A stretch of 64,000 bases of DNA. Source: Streptomyces sp. NRRL F-5123 (lineage in GTDB: Bacteria > Actinomycetota > Actinomycetes > Streptomycetales > Streptomycetaceae). The first letter of the stretch is position 1; every line of letters begins with the position of its first letter. The notes under the pieces were generated by a model that saw only the letters and a list, made by a program, of their open reading frames with translations, searched no databases and had not been told where the DNA came from. The stretch spans positions 248,001 to 312,000 of the forward strand of contig NZ_JOHY01000008.1 in the NCBI RefSeq assembly GCF_000721495.1, written 5' to 3'. The position numbers and the translations under genes were made by a program. This document shows, piece after piece, positions 16,804 through 24,467 of this stretch.

Positions 16804-17990
16804 CGGGGCAGGTCCTTCCACGGGACGTCCTTGTCGTTGCGGGGCTCGGCGGGCAGTCCGAGTACGCGCTCGGCCACGATGTTCCGCAGGATCTCGGACG
16901 TGCCGCCCTCGATCGAGTTGCCCTTCGCGCGCAGGTAGCGGTACCCCGCGTCGCGGCCGTAGAAGTCCACGCTGCGCGGGCGGACCATCGTCCAGTCGCC
17001 GTAGCGCAGCCCCTGCTCGCCGAGCAGCTCCAGCTCCAGCCCGCTGAGTTGCTGGTTGAGCCGCGCCATCGACAGCTTCAGGCCCGAGCCCTCGGGGCCC
17101 GGGGTGCCCGCCGCCATCTGCTGCCGCACCCGCTCGGCGGTGAGCCGCGCCACCTCCGACTCCACCCACAGCCGGAGCAGCCGGTCGTGCAACTCGGGCG
17201 TGCGCAACTCGGGGCGCTCCCGCCAGGTCGCCGCGACCGGCCCGGCCATGCCGCTCTCGCGCGGCACCGGCGAGCCGCCGCCGATCGCCACCCGCTCGTT
17301 CATCAGCGTCGCCTGCGCCACCCGCCAGCCGTCCCCCACCGCACCCAGCCGGTGCGCGTCCGGGATCCGCACCCCGGTCAGGAAGACCTCGTTGAACTCC
17401 GCCTCGCCGGTGATCTGCCGCAGCGGCCTGACCTCCACACCCGGGTCGGTCATGTCGCACACGAAGTACGTGATGCCGCGGTGCTTGGGCACTTCCGGGT
17501 CGGTGCGGGCGATGAGGATCGCCCAGCGCGCGGTGTGGGCGCTGGACGTCCACACCTTCTGGCCGTCCACGACCCAGCAGTCGCCGTCCCGCACCGCTCT
17601 GGTGCGCAGCCCCGCCAGGTCCGAGCCCGCGCCCGGCTCGCTGAAGAGCTGGCACCAGACCTCCTCGCCCGTCCACAGCGGCCGCAGGAAGCGGGCCTGC
17701 TGCTCGGCGGTGCCGTACGCGAGGATCGTCGGGGCCGCCATGCCCAGGCCGATGCCGATCCGCCGCGGGTCGTTGTCCGGCGCCCCGGCCGCGGCCAGCA
17801 CCTCGTTCGCGGCCTGCTGCAGCGCGCGCGGCGCCCCGAGCCCGCCGAGCCCCGCCGGGAAGTGCACCCACGCGAGCCCCGCGTCGAACCGCGCCCGCAG
17901 GAAATCCGCCGCCGGCGTGCTCCCCGGCGGGTGCGCCGCGAGCAAAGCCCGAGCCCGCTCCCGCACCTCCCCGTCCCCGATCTCTCCCAT
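16800..17990 (-). CDS. Acyl-CoA dehydrogenase
   Basis: This 396-aa protein is the first gene of a two-dehydrogenase operon. The FAD-binding middle domain is well conserved (WCQLFSEPGAGSDLAGL, WVVDGQKVWTSSA), and the C-domain ends with KGNSIEGGTSEILRNIVAERVLGLP, the standard signature. The final residues DVPWKDLPR are typical of the actinobacterial clade related to FadE steroid-degradation enzymes. GGAAGGGG lies about 8 nt before the ATG. A KstR2-like palindrome sits 42 bp upstream, suggesting TetR-type control. The physiological acyl-CoA is not known. Confidence 0.9.
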   Translation of the reverse strand: MGEIGDGEVRERARALLAAHPPGSTPAADFLRARFDAGLAWVHFPAGLGGLGAPRALQQAANEVLAAAGAPDNDPRRIGIGLGMAAPTILAYGTAEQQARFLRPLWTGEEVWCQLFSEPGAGSDLAGLRTRAVRDGDCWVVDGQKVWTSSAHTARWAILIARTDPEVPKHRGITYFVCDMTDPGVEVRPLRQITGEAEFNEVFLTGVRIPDAHRLGAVGDGWRVAQATLMNERVAIGGGSPVPRESGMAGPVAATWRERPELRTPELHDRLLRLWVESEVARLTAERVRQQMAAGTPGPEGSGLKLSMARLNQQLSGLELELLGEQGLRYGDWTMVRPRSVDFYGRDAGYRYLRAKGNSIEGGTSEILRNIVAERVLGLPAEPRNDKDVPWKDLPR

Positions 17991-18031
17991 GCGCTGCGGC
18001 CCCTTCCGCTCCCGGTCCCTCCGGATGACTA

Positions 18032-18045
18032 AGCAAGCGCTTGGT
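18032..18045. promoter_or_regulatory. KstR2-like TetR-family operator upstream of the acyl-CoA dehydrogenases
   Basis: AGCAAGCGCTTGGT matches the published KstR2 consensus AnCAAGnnCTTGnT at every fixed position. It lies in a wider imperfect palindrome (18029-18048), 42 bp upstream of the first dehydrogenase on the minus strand. TetR regulators of acyl-CoA catabolism in actinomycetes use such sites. No TetR gene is in the window, so the regulator is unidentified. Confidence 0.55.
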
Positions 18046-18114
18046 AAGTTACTCCCCGAGAAGCCGTACGGCCAGCGACGACCGCACGCTCACGTCAAGC
18101 GGCACGACGCCCGC

Positions 18115-18363
18115 AGGGGCGCGGGGAACCGCGTGCCCAACTCCCACGTGGAGAAGGCCGCGCGTCCGAGCGCAAGCTGCGCAGGTGCGCGAGGGAGTGC
18201 GCGGGCAACCACGGCGGTGGGACGGCCGCGTGTCCGGGCGCAAGTGGCACGCCTGGGGGCGCAGGGGTGCGGGGAACTGTGCGGGCAACCACGGCGGTGG
18301 GACGGCCGCGCGTCCGGGCGCAAGCGGCACACCCGGGGGCGCAGGGGCGGGAGGAACCGCGCG
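18115..18363. repeat. 80-bp tandem repeat block with a dispersed GGGGAAC core
   Basis: Positions 18201-18280 and 18281-18360 are two 80-bp units that differ at only about ten positions. A degenerate shorter unit (about 18133-18200) precedes them. Each unit ends in a version of AGGGGYGCGGGGAACYGYGY (starting 18115, 18263 and 18343), the same core seen at 12117. The block fills most of the 420-bp gap 17991-18410, which holds no supported gene. Reading frames through it are repeat artefacts. Short motifs of this kind are common between streptomycete genes; the tandem arrangement is less so. Confidence 0.7.
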
Positions 18364-18410
18364 CTGAGCCCCCGCGAAAGCCCCGCCGTGGCGACGGCGG
18401 CAACCCGCCC

Positions 18411-19631
18411 TCAGAGGTGGTGACACCCCTGCACCGTTGCGATGATGACCGCCGCCAGCAGCGTCACGACCACGAACACCGCGAGCCGCTGCCGCATCAG
18501 GCGCCGCCGCCCGGCCCCGGGCGCCAGGGGCCGCCGCCCTCCTGCCGTACGCACCGGTGTGCGCGCCGACGCGCGCGCCGACGGCATCGTGGCCTTCACC
18601 GTCGGCTTCGGCGCGCCCGCGGCGGGCCCGGCGGGCGGGCGCCCGCCCGCAGCGCGCCCCGCCCCGCCCCCACCGGTGGAGTCCGGCCGCGGCGGCGTCC
18701 GCCGCTGCGTGCGCTGCTGCGCGTACTCCTCCGCGCGCCGCCCGACGGGCCGTTCGGGCCGGGGCCCCGCCGCCTTGGGGAGGCCCTCGCGGCGCGGCGC
18801 GCCGATACCGCGGGCCTCGCGCGTCGCGATCTCGGTCAGCCGCTCGGACAGCTGCACCGTGCTCGGCCGCTCCTCCGGATCCTTGGCCAGGCACGCGTAG
18901 ACGAGCGGCGCGAGGGCGTCCGGCACCGCGCCGAGGTCGGGCTCCTCGTGGACGACGCGGTAGAGCATGACCTCCGAGCTGCCCTGCCCGAAGGGCGAGT
19001 CCGCGGTCGCCGCGTAGACGAGCGTCGCGCCGAAGGCGAAGACGTCGGTGGCCGGAGTGACGGGCAGCCCGCGCACCTGCTCGGGCGCGAGGAAGCCGGG
19101 CGAGCCGACCGCCGTCCCCACGTGCGTGAGCGTGCTCGCCCCGGTGGCCCAGGCGATGCCGAAGTCGATGATCCGCGGGCCCTTGGGCGACAGCAGGATG
19201 TTGGACGGCTTGAGGTCGCGGTGGACGACCCCGGCCTCGTGCACCGCGACCAGTCCCTCGGCGAGGGCCGCGCCCATCGAGGCCGTCTCCGCGGCGGAGA
19301 GCACGCCTTGCTCGGCGACCTTGTCGTGGAGCGAGGGCCCCGGCACGTACTGCGTGGCGAACCACGGACGCTCGGCCTCCAGGTCCGCTGCGACCAGCCG
19401 GGCGGTGCAGCCGCCGCGGATCCGCCGCGCGGCGGACACCTCGCGGGCGAAGCGCGACCGGAATTCCTGGTCCTCCGCCAGCTCGGGCCGGATCACCTTC
19501 AGCGCGACCCGCTGACCGCGCTTGTCCGCGCCCAGGTAGACCACACCCATGCCGCCCGCCCCGAGCCGCCGGTGCAGCCGGAAGGCGCCGACGACCCGCG
19601 GATCCTCGCGCCGCAGCCGCATCATCGCCAT
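18411..19631 (-). CDS. Membrane-anchored Hanks-type serine/threonine protein kinase
   Basis: This 406-aa kinase has a complete N-terminal catalytic domain: glycine loop LGAGGMGVVYLG, ATP-binding Lys45 in VALKVIRP, catalytic loop VVHRDLKPSNILL, DFGIA and GSPGFLAPE. After about residue 275 comes a basic Pro/Arg-rich linker of about 100 residues. A single C-terminal transmembrane helix (FVVVTLLAAVIIATVQGC) follows, with only three residues after it. There is no PASTA or other extracellular sensor, so the signal is unclear. The ATG at 19631 follows GGAGGCAGGGG. It is divergent from a small unknown gene. Targets unknown. Confidence 0.9.
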   Translation of the reverse strand: MAMMRLRREDPRVVGAFRLHRRLGAGGMGVVYLGADKRGQRVALKVIRPELAEDQEFRSRFAREVSAARRIRGGCTARLVAADLEAERPWFATQYVPGPSLHDKVAEQGVLSAAETASMGAALAEGLVAVHEAGVVHRDLKPSNILLSPKGPRIIDFGIAWATGASTLTHVGTAVGSPGFLAPEQVRGLPVTPATDVFAFGATLVYAATADSPFGQGSSEVMLYRVVHEEPDLGAVPDALAPLVYACLAKDPEERPSTVQLSERLTEIATREARGIGAPRREGLPKAAGPRPERPVGRRAEEYAQQRTQRRTPPRPDSTGGGGAGRAAGGRPPAGPAAGAPKPTVKATMPSARASARTPVRTAGGRRPLAPGAGRRRLMRQRLAVFVVVTLLAAVIIATVQGCHHL

Positions 19632-19906
19632 GTCCGTACCCCTGCCTCCGGTGGGGGCGGACCCCACTGCTGCTCCGCTGCGCCACTTCTGCCGCTGCCG
19701 CCCGGCGGGCCGGGCCGGCGGACGGGTGGACCGCCCACAGCTTACGGACTCACCTCCCGCCGCGCGGTGAAGGCCCGCAGGCGACGGGCCGTGAATTGTC
19801 AGTGCCGGGTGGGAAGCTGGAGGCAACGGCGAGGTGCCGGTCCGACAGCGGGCCGCCGCCTGGCCGCGATCCGCCAACGGTCCGTCCTGCGAGGGGGAAT
19901 GACGCC

Positions 19907-20185
19907 GTGAAAGGTGATCGCGTGGAGATAGTCGTCGATGCGGGGGACAGCACCCGCACCTATGAGGTCGTGGCCACCCGGGCCGGCCGCCGGGTGGAGA
20001 CCGCGGTGCGCCGCGGGGTCGTGGAAGTGAGCGAGGTCACCCGGAGCGGCACGGTCGTGCGCACCGCGCGCTTCATGGCCACGCGGGTGCTCGCGCTCGT
20101 CGAGCAGCCCGTGCCGAGGGACGACGAGCGGGCCGAGGAGCAGGCCCAGGAGCGGGCCGCCGGGGCCCGGGCGGCTCAGGGATGA
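19907..20185 (+). CDS. Small hypothetical protein, charged
   Basis: This 92-aa protein is rich in Val, Arg and Glu, with an N-terminal beta-like part (VEIVVDAGDSTRTYEVVAT, then RRVETAVRRG) and a C-terminal acidic Gln/Glu/Ala helix (DDERAEEQAQERAAG). I do not recognise a family. The GTG start is set by GAGGGGG 9 nt upstream. It is divergent from the kinase gene, 275 bp away, and stands alone. It may be a small regulatory protein, but nothing in the sequence shows this. Confidence 0.6.
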   Translation: MKGDRVEIVVDAGDSTRTYEVVATRAGRRVETAVRRGVVEVSEVTRSGTVVRTARFMATRVLALVEQPVPRDDERAEEQAQERAAGARAAQG

Positions 20186-20412
20186 CCCTGGGGAGCCGGG
20201 GCGCGGGATCCACCCAGGGGAGTACGTAAAGCGGCCGCCGTCATCCTCCGGGAGGCCTGCGAAGGGGTACCAGGGCCTGACGACCAGGGGCCCGGGCGCA
20301 CCTAATGTTGAGGTCAAGCGGCGGGCGGAGCACTCGTCCCCCGAGGTCAAGCGCCCGCCGCCTCCAGACGCACCGGTCAGCCGGACCGGTTCATCTCCTT
20401 CACTTTCCTCAC

Positions 20413-20446
20413 CTTCTTCAATCGCACAGCTTCTTCAACTGCACAG
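20413..20446. repeat. Two adjacent 17-bp direct repeats, AT-richer than surroundings
   Basis: CTTCTTCAATCGCACAG (20413-20429) is followed at once by CTTCTTCAACTGCACAG (20430-20446), 15 of 17 identical. They lie 38 bp upstream of the 60-aa membrane peptide gene in an unusually pyrimidine-rich tract (20390-20440). They could be paired activator sites. The rest of the 298-bp gap 20186-20483 shows nothing recognisable. Confidence 0.5.
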
Positions 20447-20483
20447 CGAACGACCACACGGCGGACCCCGGAAGGGGGCGGGC

Positions 20484-20666
20484 ATGGCGAACACGGTGAC
20501 GCGCACCACGCGCGCCATGCGCGGCACCCGGCGGACCGGCTCCCGGCACCCGCTGGTCGCGGCGGCCATGGTGCTGCCGTTCGCCGCTCTGCTCGCCTAC
20601 CTCTTCGGCGGAGTGGACGCAGTGGTCGTACAGGCGTCGTCCGTGGCCGGCCTGCTGGGGCGCTGA
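20484..20666 (+). CDS. 60-aa single-span membrane peptide
   Basis: A basic N-terminus with several Arg is followed by one hydrophobic helix (LVAAAMVLPFAALLAYLFGG) and a short tail. GGAAGGGGG lies about 5 nt before the ATG, the best evidence that it is translated. Its topology would be N-in. No family is recognised. Many streptomycetes encode such tiny membrane peptides next to signalling genes, but no role can be assigned. Confidence 0.5.
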   Translation: MANTVTRTTRAMRGTRRTGSRHPLVAAAMVLPFAALLAYLFGGVDAVVVQASSVAGLLGR

Positions 20667-20884
20667 AAGGCGCTCCGACCTGGAAGAGCGGTCCGGGTCA
20701 GGGGCTCACCGGTGGACCCCGTGGGGACGGGGGTAGGGCGGACGACTGCGCTTGCCCGGGCATCCAAGCGGATGCCCGGGCATTGCGCTGCCCGGCCCCC
20801 CGAGCGCGGGCGGCCCCGGGGCGGGCCACTCCGGACGGCCGACTCCGCCGGGACGGGGGGACGGGGGGATGCTTGACTGGGGCA

Positions 20885-22051
20885 ATGACGACCACGGGGG
20901 AGCAGTCCGGGGCCGCCCGGCAGGGCGGTACGGTCCGTATCGACCGGCAGGCGGTGCGCCGCACCGCCGCCCCCGTCGCGGACGACGCCCTCGTCACCGC
21001 GCTCGCCGCGACCGCGGCCGCCGCCGCCCGGCGCACCCCGCAGGCCGCCCGGCGCGCAGCCGCGGGGCCGGTCTCCGTCCAGCCCACCGTGCCCGCCGCC
21101 ACCACCGTCCTCGCCGACCGCCCCGACGGCACGGTCGTACGGGTCGGCGCGGTCGTGGCCAAGGCGCACGCGCCCGGCACGGACACCGCCGCGCTCGCCG
21201 TCCGCGTCGGCGTCGCCGGCCACCCCGCACTGCGCGGCATCCTGCTGGCCCCCCTGCCGCAGGACCAGCCCCAGCAGGGGCCCGTCCCGCAGGGCGCCGG
21301 TTCCGTTCCCGCGCCGCCCGCCCCCGCCCGGCCCGCCCCCGCCCGGCCCGCCCCCGCCCGGCCCGCCGCCGTCCTCTCCGTCGCCGCGGGCGGCAGACCC
21401 GTCAGCGCCTGGCCCTACGGCCTACCCGTCGACCGGCACGACCCGGCGGCCGCGCCCTGGGCGGAGGCGGCGGTGCTGCTCGCCCGGCTGCACCTGGTGC
21501 AGCCCGGCGCCCTGCCGGGCCCGCTGCCGCCGATGCGCGGCCCCGCGAAGGCCGCCCTCGCCGTCGCCCGGCTGCGCGGCGTCGCGGACTCGGCGGCGGC
21601 CCGTACCGTACGGCGGGCCTGGCGGCGTCTTCCCGCGTGGGCCAGGGACGAGGCCCCGCACCCGGGCCCCGCCGCGCTCTGCCACGGCGACCTGCACCTG
21701 GGCCAGCTCGTACGGCACCCGGCGCCCGACGGACCCTGGCAGCTCATCGACGTCGACGACCTCGGCACGGGCCCGGCCGCGTGGGATCTGGCCCGCCCCG
21801 CGATGTGGTTCGCGGCCGGCCTGCTGGAACCGGACGCCTGGGCCCGCTTCCTGGCCGCGTACCGCTCCGCGGGCGGCCCCGCCGTACCGCAGGACGGCGA
21901 CCCGTGGGGCCAACTGGACGTGCCCGCACGGGCGCTGGCCGTGCAGACCGCCGCGATCGGCGTCGCCAAGGCGGCCCGCGAGGGTCGCGACCTCGACGAG
22001 GCCGAGTCCGAACTGGTGGCCACCTGCGCCCGCATCGCCCATCTAGAGTGA
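20885..22051 (+). CDS. APH/ChoK-like phosphotransferase
   Basis: This 388-aa protein belongs to the aminoglycoside phosphotransferase/choline kinase-like fold. The Brenner motif appears as LCHGDLHLGQLV, where Gln replaces the usual Asn metal ligand, followed by LIDVDDLGTGPAAWDLARP, the equivalent of the DFG segment. The N-terminal lobe is atypical and holds the repeat PAPAR three times (residues about 146-160). The substrate may be a small alcohol or sugar rather than an antibiotic, since most chromosomal members of this clade are not resistance genes. The start ATG lacks a strong ribosome-binding site. It is 34 bp upstream of the zinc-ribbon gene and possibly co-transcribed. Confidence 0.8.
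   Translation: MTTTGEQSGAARQGGTVRIDRQAVRRTAAPVADDALVTALAATAAAAARRTPQAARRAAAGPVSVQPTVPAATTVLADRPDGTVVRVGAVVAKAHAPGTDTAALAVRVGVAGHPALRGILLAPLPQDQPQQGPVPQGAGSVPAPPAPARPAPARPAPARPAAVLSVAAGGRPVSAWPYGLPVDRHDPAAAPWAEAAVLLARLHLVQPGALPGPLPPMRGPAKAALAVARLRGVADSAAARTVRRAWRRLPAWARDEAPHPGPAALCHGDLHLGQLVRHPAPDGPWQLIDVDDLGTGPAAWDLARPAMWFAAGLLEPDAWARFLAAYRSAGGPAVPQDGDPWGQLDVPARALAVQTAAIGVAKAAREGRDLDEAESELVATCARIAHLE
21321..21365. repeat. Three perfect 15-bp repeats inside the phosphotransferase gene
   Basis: CCCCCGCCCGGCCCG occurs at 21321-21335, 21336-21350 and 21351-21365 with no mismatch, in frame, encoding repeated PAPAR. The unit length is a multiple of three, so slippage changes protein length without a frameshift. 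Confidence 0.85.
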
Positions 22052-22085
22052 ACTCACGTGTTCGAGGCGAGGAGTTGATTCGACG

Positions 22086-22391
22086 ATGGTCTGTCCCAAG
22101 TGCCACGGCCAGATGCAGACGTTCAACCGCAGTGGCGTCCAGATCGAGCAGTGCCTGAACTGCCGCGGCATCTTCCTCGACTACGGCGAGCTGGAGGCCC
22201 TGACCCAGCTCGAAGGCAAGTGGAACCAGCCCGCCCCGCCGCCGCAGGCCTACCCCGCCGCTCCCGTCCCGCCGCCGCCCGCCTACCCGCAGGCGCCCGG
22301 CTGGGGCGCCCCGCAGTACGGGCACGGGCACGGGCACGGCCACAAGCACCACGGCCACGGCGGCTTCGCGCACATGCTCTTCTCGTCCTGA
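22086..22391 (+). CDS. zf-TFIIB zinc-ribbon protein with His-rich tail
   Basis: This 101-aa protein starts with a zinc ribbon, Cys3-x2-Cys6 and Cys23-x2-Cys26 (MVCPKCHG and IEQCLNCRGIFLD), matching the zf-TFIIB/DUF family of small bacterial proteins. A Pro/Ala/Tyr-rich linker follows. The C-terminal stretch has His and Gly alternating (GHGHGHGHKHHGHGG), likely to bind Ni, Zn or Co ions. TAGAGT at 22044-22049 may be a -10 box. A GGAG ribosome-binding site precedes the ATG. The function of the family is unknown; metal sensing or storage is only an inference from the tail. Confidence 0.8.
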   Translation: MVCPKCHGQMQTFNRSGVQIEQCLNCRGIFLDYGELEALTQLEGKWNQPAPPPQAYPAAPVPPPPAYPQAPGWGAPQYGHGHGHGHKHHGHGGFAHMLFSS

Positions 22392-22514
22392 CCGGCGACG
22401 GGCGGCGGTTCGCCCGCCGCCCGGGCCGCCGCCCGGCCGACCACGCGGCTCACGGCGTCGCGGCGTACGGCCGAGGGCCCGGAAGCTGATGCCTCCGGGC
22501 CCTCGGCCGTACGC

Positions 22515-22589
22515 TGGTGGACGATACTGGGATTGAACCAGTGACCTCTTCCGTGTCAGGGAAGCGCTCTCCCGCTGAGCTAATCGTCC
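22515..22589 (-). tRNA. tRNA-Val (anticodon GAC), copy 3 of the cluster
   Basis: The cloverleaf is complete, with acceptor stem GGACGAT/ATCGTCC, anticodon arm CTTCC-CTGACAC-GGAAG and T-arm GGTTCAATCCC. The 3' CCA is encoded (22515-22517), unlike in the two Val genes upstream of it. It is the last tRNA of a five-gene minus-strand cluster. Confidence 0.95.
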
Positions 22590-22624
22590 GGGACTGCGGG
22601 CGCCGGCGTAGGCGCCTCACCGCG

Positions 22625-22696
22625 TGCGCGATACTGGGATTGAACCAGTGACCTCTTCCGTGTCAGGGAAGCGCTCTCCCGCTGAGCTAATCGCGC
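22625..22696 (-). tRNA. tRNA-Val (anticodon GAC), copy 2 of the cluster
   Basis: The body is the same as in the flanking Val tRNAs, but the acceptor stem is GCGCGAT/ATCGCGC, with compensating changes at pairs 2 and 3. Discriminator A. CCA is not encoded. Confidence 0.94.
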
Positions 22697-22729
22697 GGGA
22701 AGGTACTGCTCAGAGCCCGATGGGCCCAG

Positions 22730-22801
22730 TGGACGATACTGGGATTGAACCAGTGACCTCTTCCGTGTCAGGGAAGCGCTCTCCCGCTGAGCTAATCGTC
22801 C
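22730..22801 (-). tRNA. tRNA-Val (anticodon GAC), copy 1 of the cluster
   Basis: The mature part is identical to the copy at 22515-22589, but CCA is not encoded (the downstream bases are CTG). It lies directly after the tRNA-Cys gene, with a 1-nt spacer between the Val 5' end and the encoded CCA of Cys. Confidence 0.95.
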
Positions 22802-22802
22802 T

Positions 22803-22876
22803 TGGAGGTGGAGACGGGATTTGAACCCGTGTAGACGGCTTTGCAGGCCGTTGCCTCGCCTCTCGGCCACTCCACC
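22803..22876 (-). tRNA. tRNA-Cys (anticodon GCA)
   Basis: Acceptor GGTGGAG/CTCCACC, anticodon loop CTGCAAA and discriminator U, the identity element for cysteine. The 3' CCA is encoded (22803-22805). Confidence 0.95.
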
Positions 22877-22912
22877 AACAGCAGGGGGTCCCCGGGAGGA
22901 TCCCCCACATCG

Positions 22913-22985
22913 AGCGGACGACGAGATTCGAACTCGCGACCCTCACCTTGGCAAGGTGATGCTCTACCAACTGAGCCACGTCCGC
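22913..22985 (-). tRNA. tRNA-Gly (anticodon GCC)
   Basis: Acceptor GCGGACG/CGTCCGC, D-arm GCTCAGTTGGTAGAGC, anticodon GCC in a TTGCCAA loop, and discriminator U. CCA is not encoded. It is the first gene of the cluster, about 30 nt after the predicted transcription start. Confidence 0.95.
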
Positions 22986-23022
22986 AGGTCTGCTCCGCAA
23001 CAACTCCGGGGCGACGCGTTGA

Positions 23023-23051
23023 ACTCTAGCGGATCCCGGGGCCAGCTCAAA
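23023..23051 (-). promoter_or_regulatory. Vegetative promoter of the Gly-Cys-Val-Val-Val tRNA operon
   Basis: On the minus strand TTGAGC (23045-23050; or TTTGAG shifted by one) is followed after 16-17 bp by TAGAGT (23023-23028). This is a good HrdB-type -35/-10 pair, placing the transcript start about 30 nt before tRNA-Gly. Confidence 0.6.
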
Positions 23052-23276
23052 AACCGGTTTCCGCAGCGTGCCGGGCCAATGACGGCGAGTTGGCGCCGCC
23101 GGCGTCGCCGGAAGGGCCCGTACGCACCCTCCCGGGGCCCTGTGCGAGCGGGGTGAAAGCCCTGCGTGCGTGCGGTGTGCGCCATCCCACGCGGCCCGCC
23201 CGGCCCCTTCCCGCCCCAGCCGGTCCGCCCACCCTAGACTCGGGTTCCGACCGCTCCAGCCTCCCGGGGAAGCACC

Positions 23277-24467
23277 GTGCGCGATCTCGTCCCGCTGGCC
23301 CGTTTCCACGGGCTCGTCGCCACCGGACTGCGTGACGTCACCGCGGATCCGGCCGCCCTGGACTCCACGGGCTTCTGGGCCGTCGTCGCGGACTTCGAGG
23401 GCCGCACCGTCTGCGCCCGCTTCGCCGACGTCCACCGCACCCCGCGCTCCGGCACCGGTCCGGACACCGGCGCCGCGGCCGCCGCCCGGGCCGCCCGCTG
23501 GCACGGCCCCGACCCGGCCGCCTGGACGTCCTCCATGGACCGCGCGGCCTACGAGTCCGGCGTGCACGCCATCCGCGCCCGTATCGCCGCCGGCGACGTC
23601 TACCAGGTCAACCTCTGCCGGGTCCTGCACGCCCCGCTGCCGCCCGCCCCCGGCGGCGGCGCACCGGACGTCGACGCACTCGCGGCCGTCCTGGAACTCG
23701 GCAACCCCGCCCCGTACGCGGCGGCCGTCCGGCTGCCCGGCCACGGCGTCGAGGTGGCCACCGCCTCACCCGAACTCTTCCTGCGCCGCAGCGGCACGAC
23801 CGTCGAATCCGGTCCGATCAAGGGCACCGCGTCCACCGCGGACGACTTCCTGCCCAAGGACCGCGCGGAGAACGTGATGATCGTCGACCTGGTCCGCAAC
23901 GACCTCGGCCGGGTCTGCGCCACCGGCTCGGTCACCGTCCCCGCGCTGTGCGCGGTCGAGCCGCACCCCGGGCTGGCGCACCTCGTCTCGACCGTGCGCG
24001 GCGAGCTGCGCCCCGGCGCCGGCTGGCCCGAGCTGCTCGCCGCCGCCTTCCCGCCCGGCTCCGTCACCGGCGCGCCCAAGTCCAGCGCCCTGCGGATCAT
24101 CGGCGAGCTGGAGACGGCGCTGCGCGGCCCGTACTGCGGCGCGGTCGGCTGGGTCGACGCCGACCGCCGCACCGCCGCGCTCGCGGTCGGCATCCGCACC
24201 TTCTGGATCGACCGCGACGCCGCCGGCCGCCCCGAGCTGCGCTTCGGCACCGGCGCGGGCATCACCTGGGGGTCCGACCCCGCGGGTGAGTGGGAGGAGA
24301 CAGAGCTGAAGGCCCGGCGGCTGCTGGCGGTAGCGTCGGGAGCGGCGGGTCCGGAGTGTCCGGAGCCGGCCGGGCCTTCGCGCGAGAACGGCGCCGGGGA
24401 CCGTACCGGCGACAGGAACGGCAGCGGCGGCGTCGGTGCCGGCGCCAGTGGGAGGACACAGCGGTGA
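23277..24467 (+). CDS. pabB: Aminodeoxychorismate synthase component I
   Basis: This 396-aa chorismate-binding enzyme makes 4-amino-4-deoxychorismate from chorismate and ammonia for folate synthesis. The diagnostic segment is GPIKGTAST: the Lys in PIKGT marks PabB, whereas anthranilate synthases have PIAGT. Other chorismate-site motifs are YQVNLCRVL, MIVDLVRNDLGRV and FPPGSVTGAPK. The N-terminal TrpE-like domain is short. The last 50 residues are Gly/Arg/Ser rich and probably disordered. The GTG start at 23277 is preceded by GGGGAAG, and TAGACT (23235-23240) may be a -10. Its stop overlaps the pabC start by 4 nt. The glutaminase partner pabA is not in the window. Confidence 0.9.
   Translation: MRDLVPLARFHGLVATGLRDVTADPAALDSTGFWAVVADFEGRTVCARFADVHRTPRSGTGPDTGAAAAARAARWHGPDPAAWTSSMDRAAYESGVHAIRARIAAGDVYQVNLCRVLHAPLPPAPGGGAPDVDALAAVLELGNPAPYAAAVRLPGHGVEVATASPELFLRRSGTTVESGPIKGTASTADDFLPKDRAENVMIVDLVRNDLGRVCATGSVTVPALCAVEPHPGLAHLVSTVRGELRPGAGWPELLAAAFPPGSVTGAPKSSALRIIGELETALRGPYCGAVGWVDADRRTAALAVGIRTFWIDRDAAGRPELRFGTGAGITWGSDPAGEWEETELKARRLLAVASGAAGPECPEPAGPSRENGAGDRTGDRNGSGGVGAGASGRTQR

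Noticed and set aside
18050..18403. Small proteins encoded by the minus strand of the repeat block
   Set aside because: They repeat the 80-bp unit in translation and lack ribosome-binding sites, so they are repeat artefacts.
18411..20666. Toxin-antitoxin or lantibiotic cluster next to the kinase
   Set aside because: The small genes lack toxin or precursor-peptide features; the 60-aa peptide is a plain single-span membrane segment.
22515..22985. Attachment site of an integrated element at the tRNA cluster
   Set aside because: No integrase, no second partial tRNA copy beyond the duplicated Val genes and no compositional change is seen.
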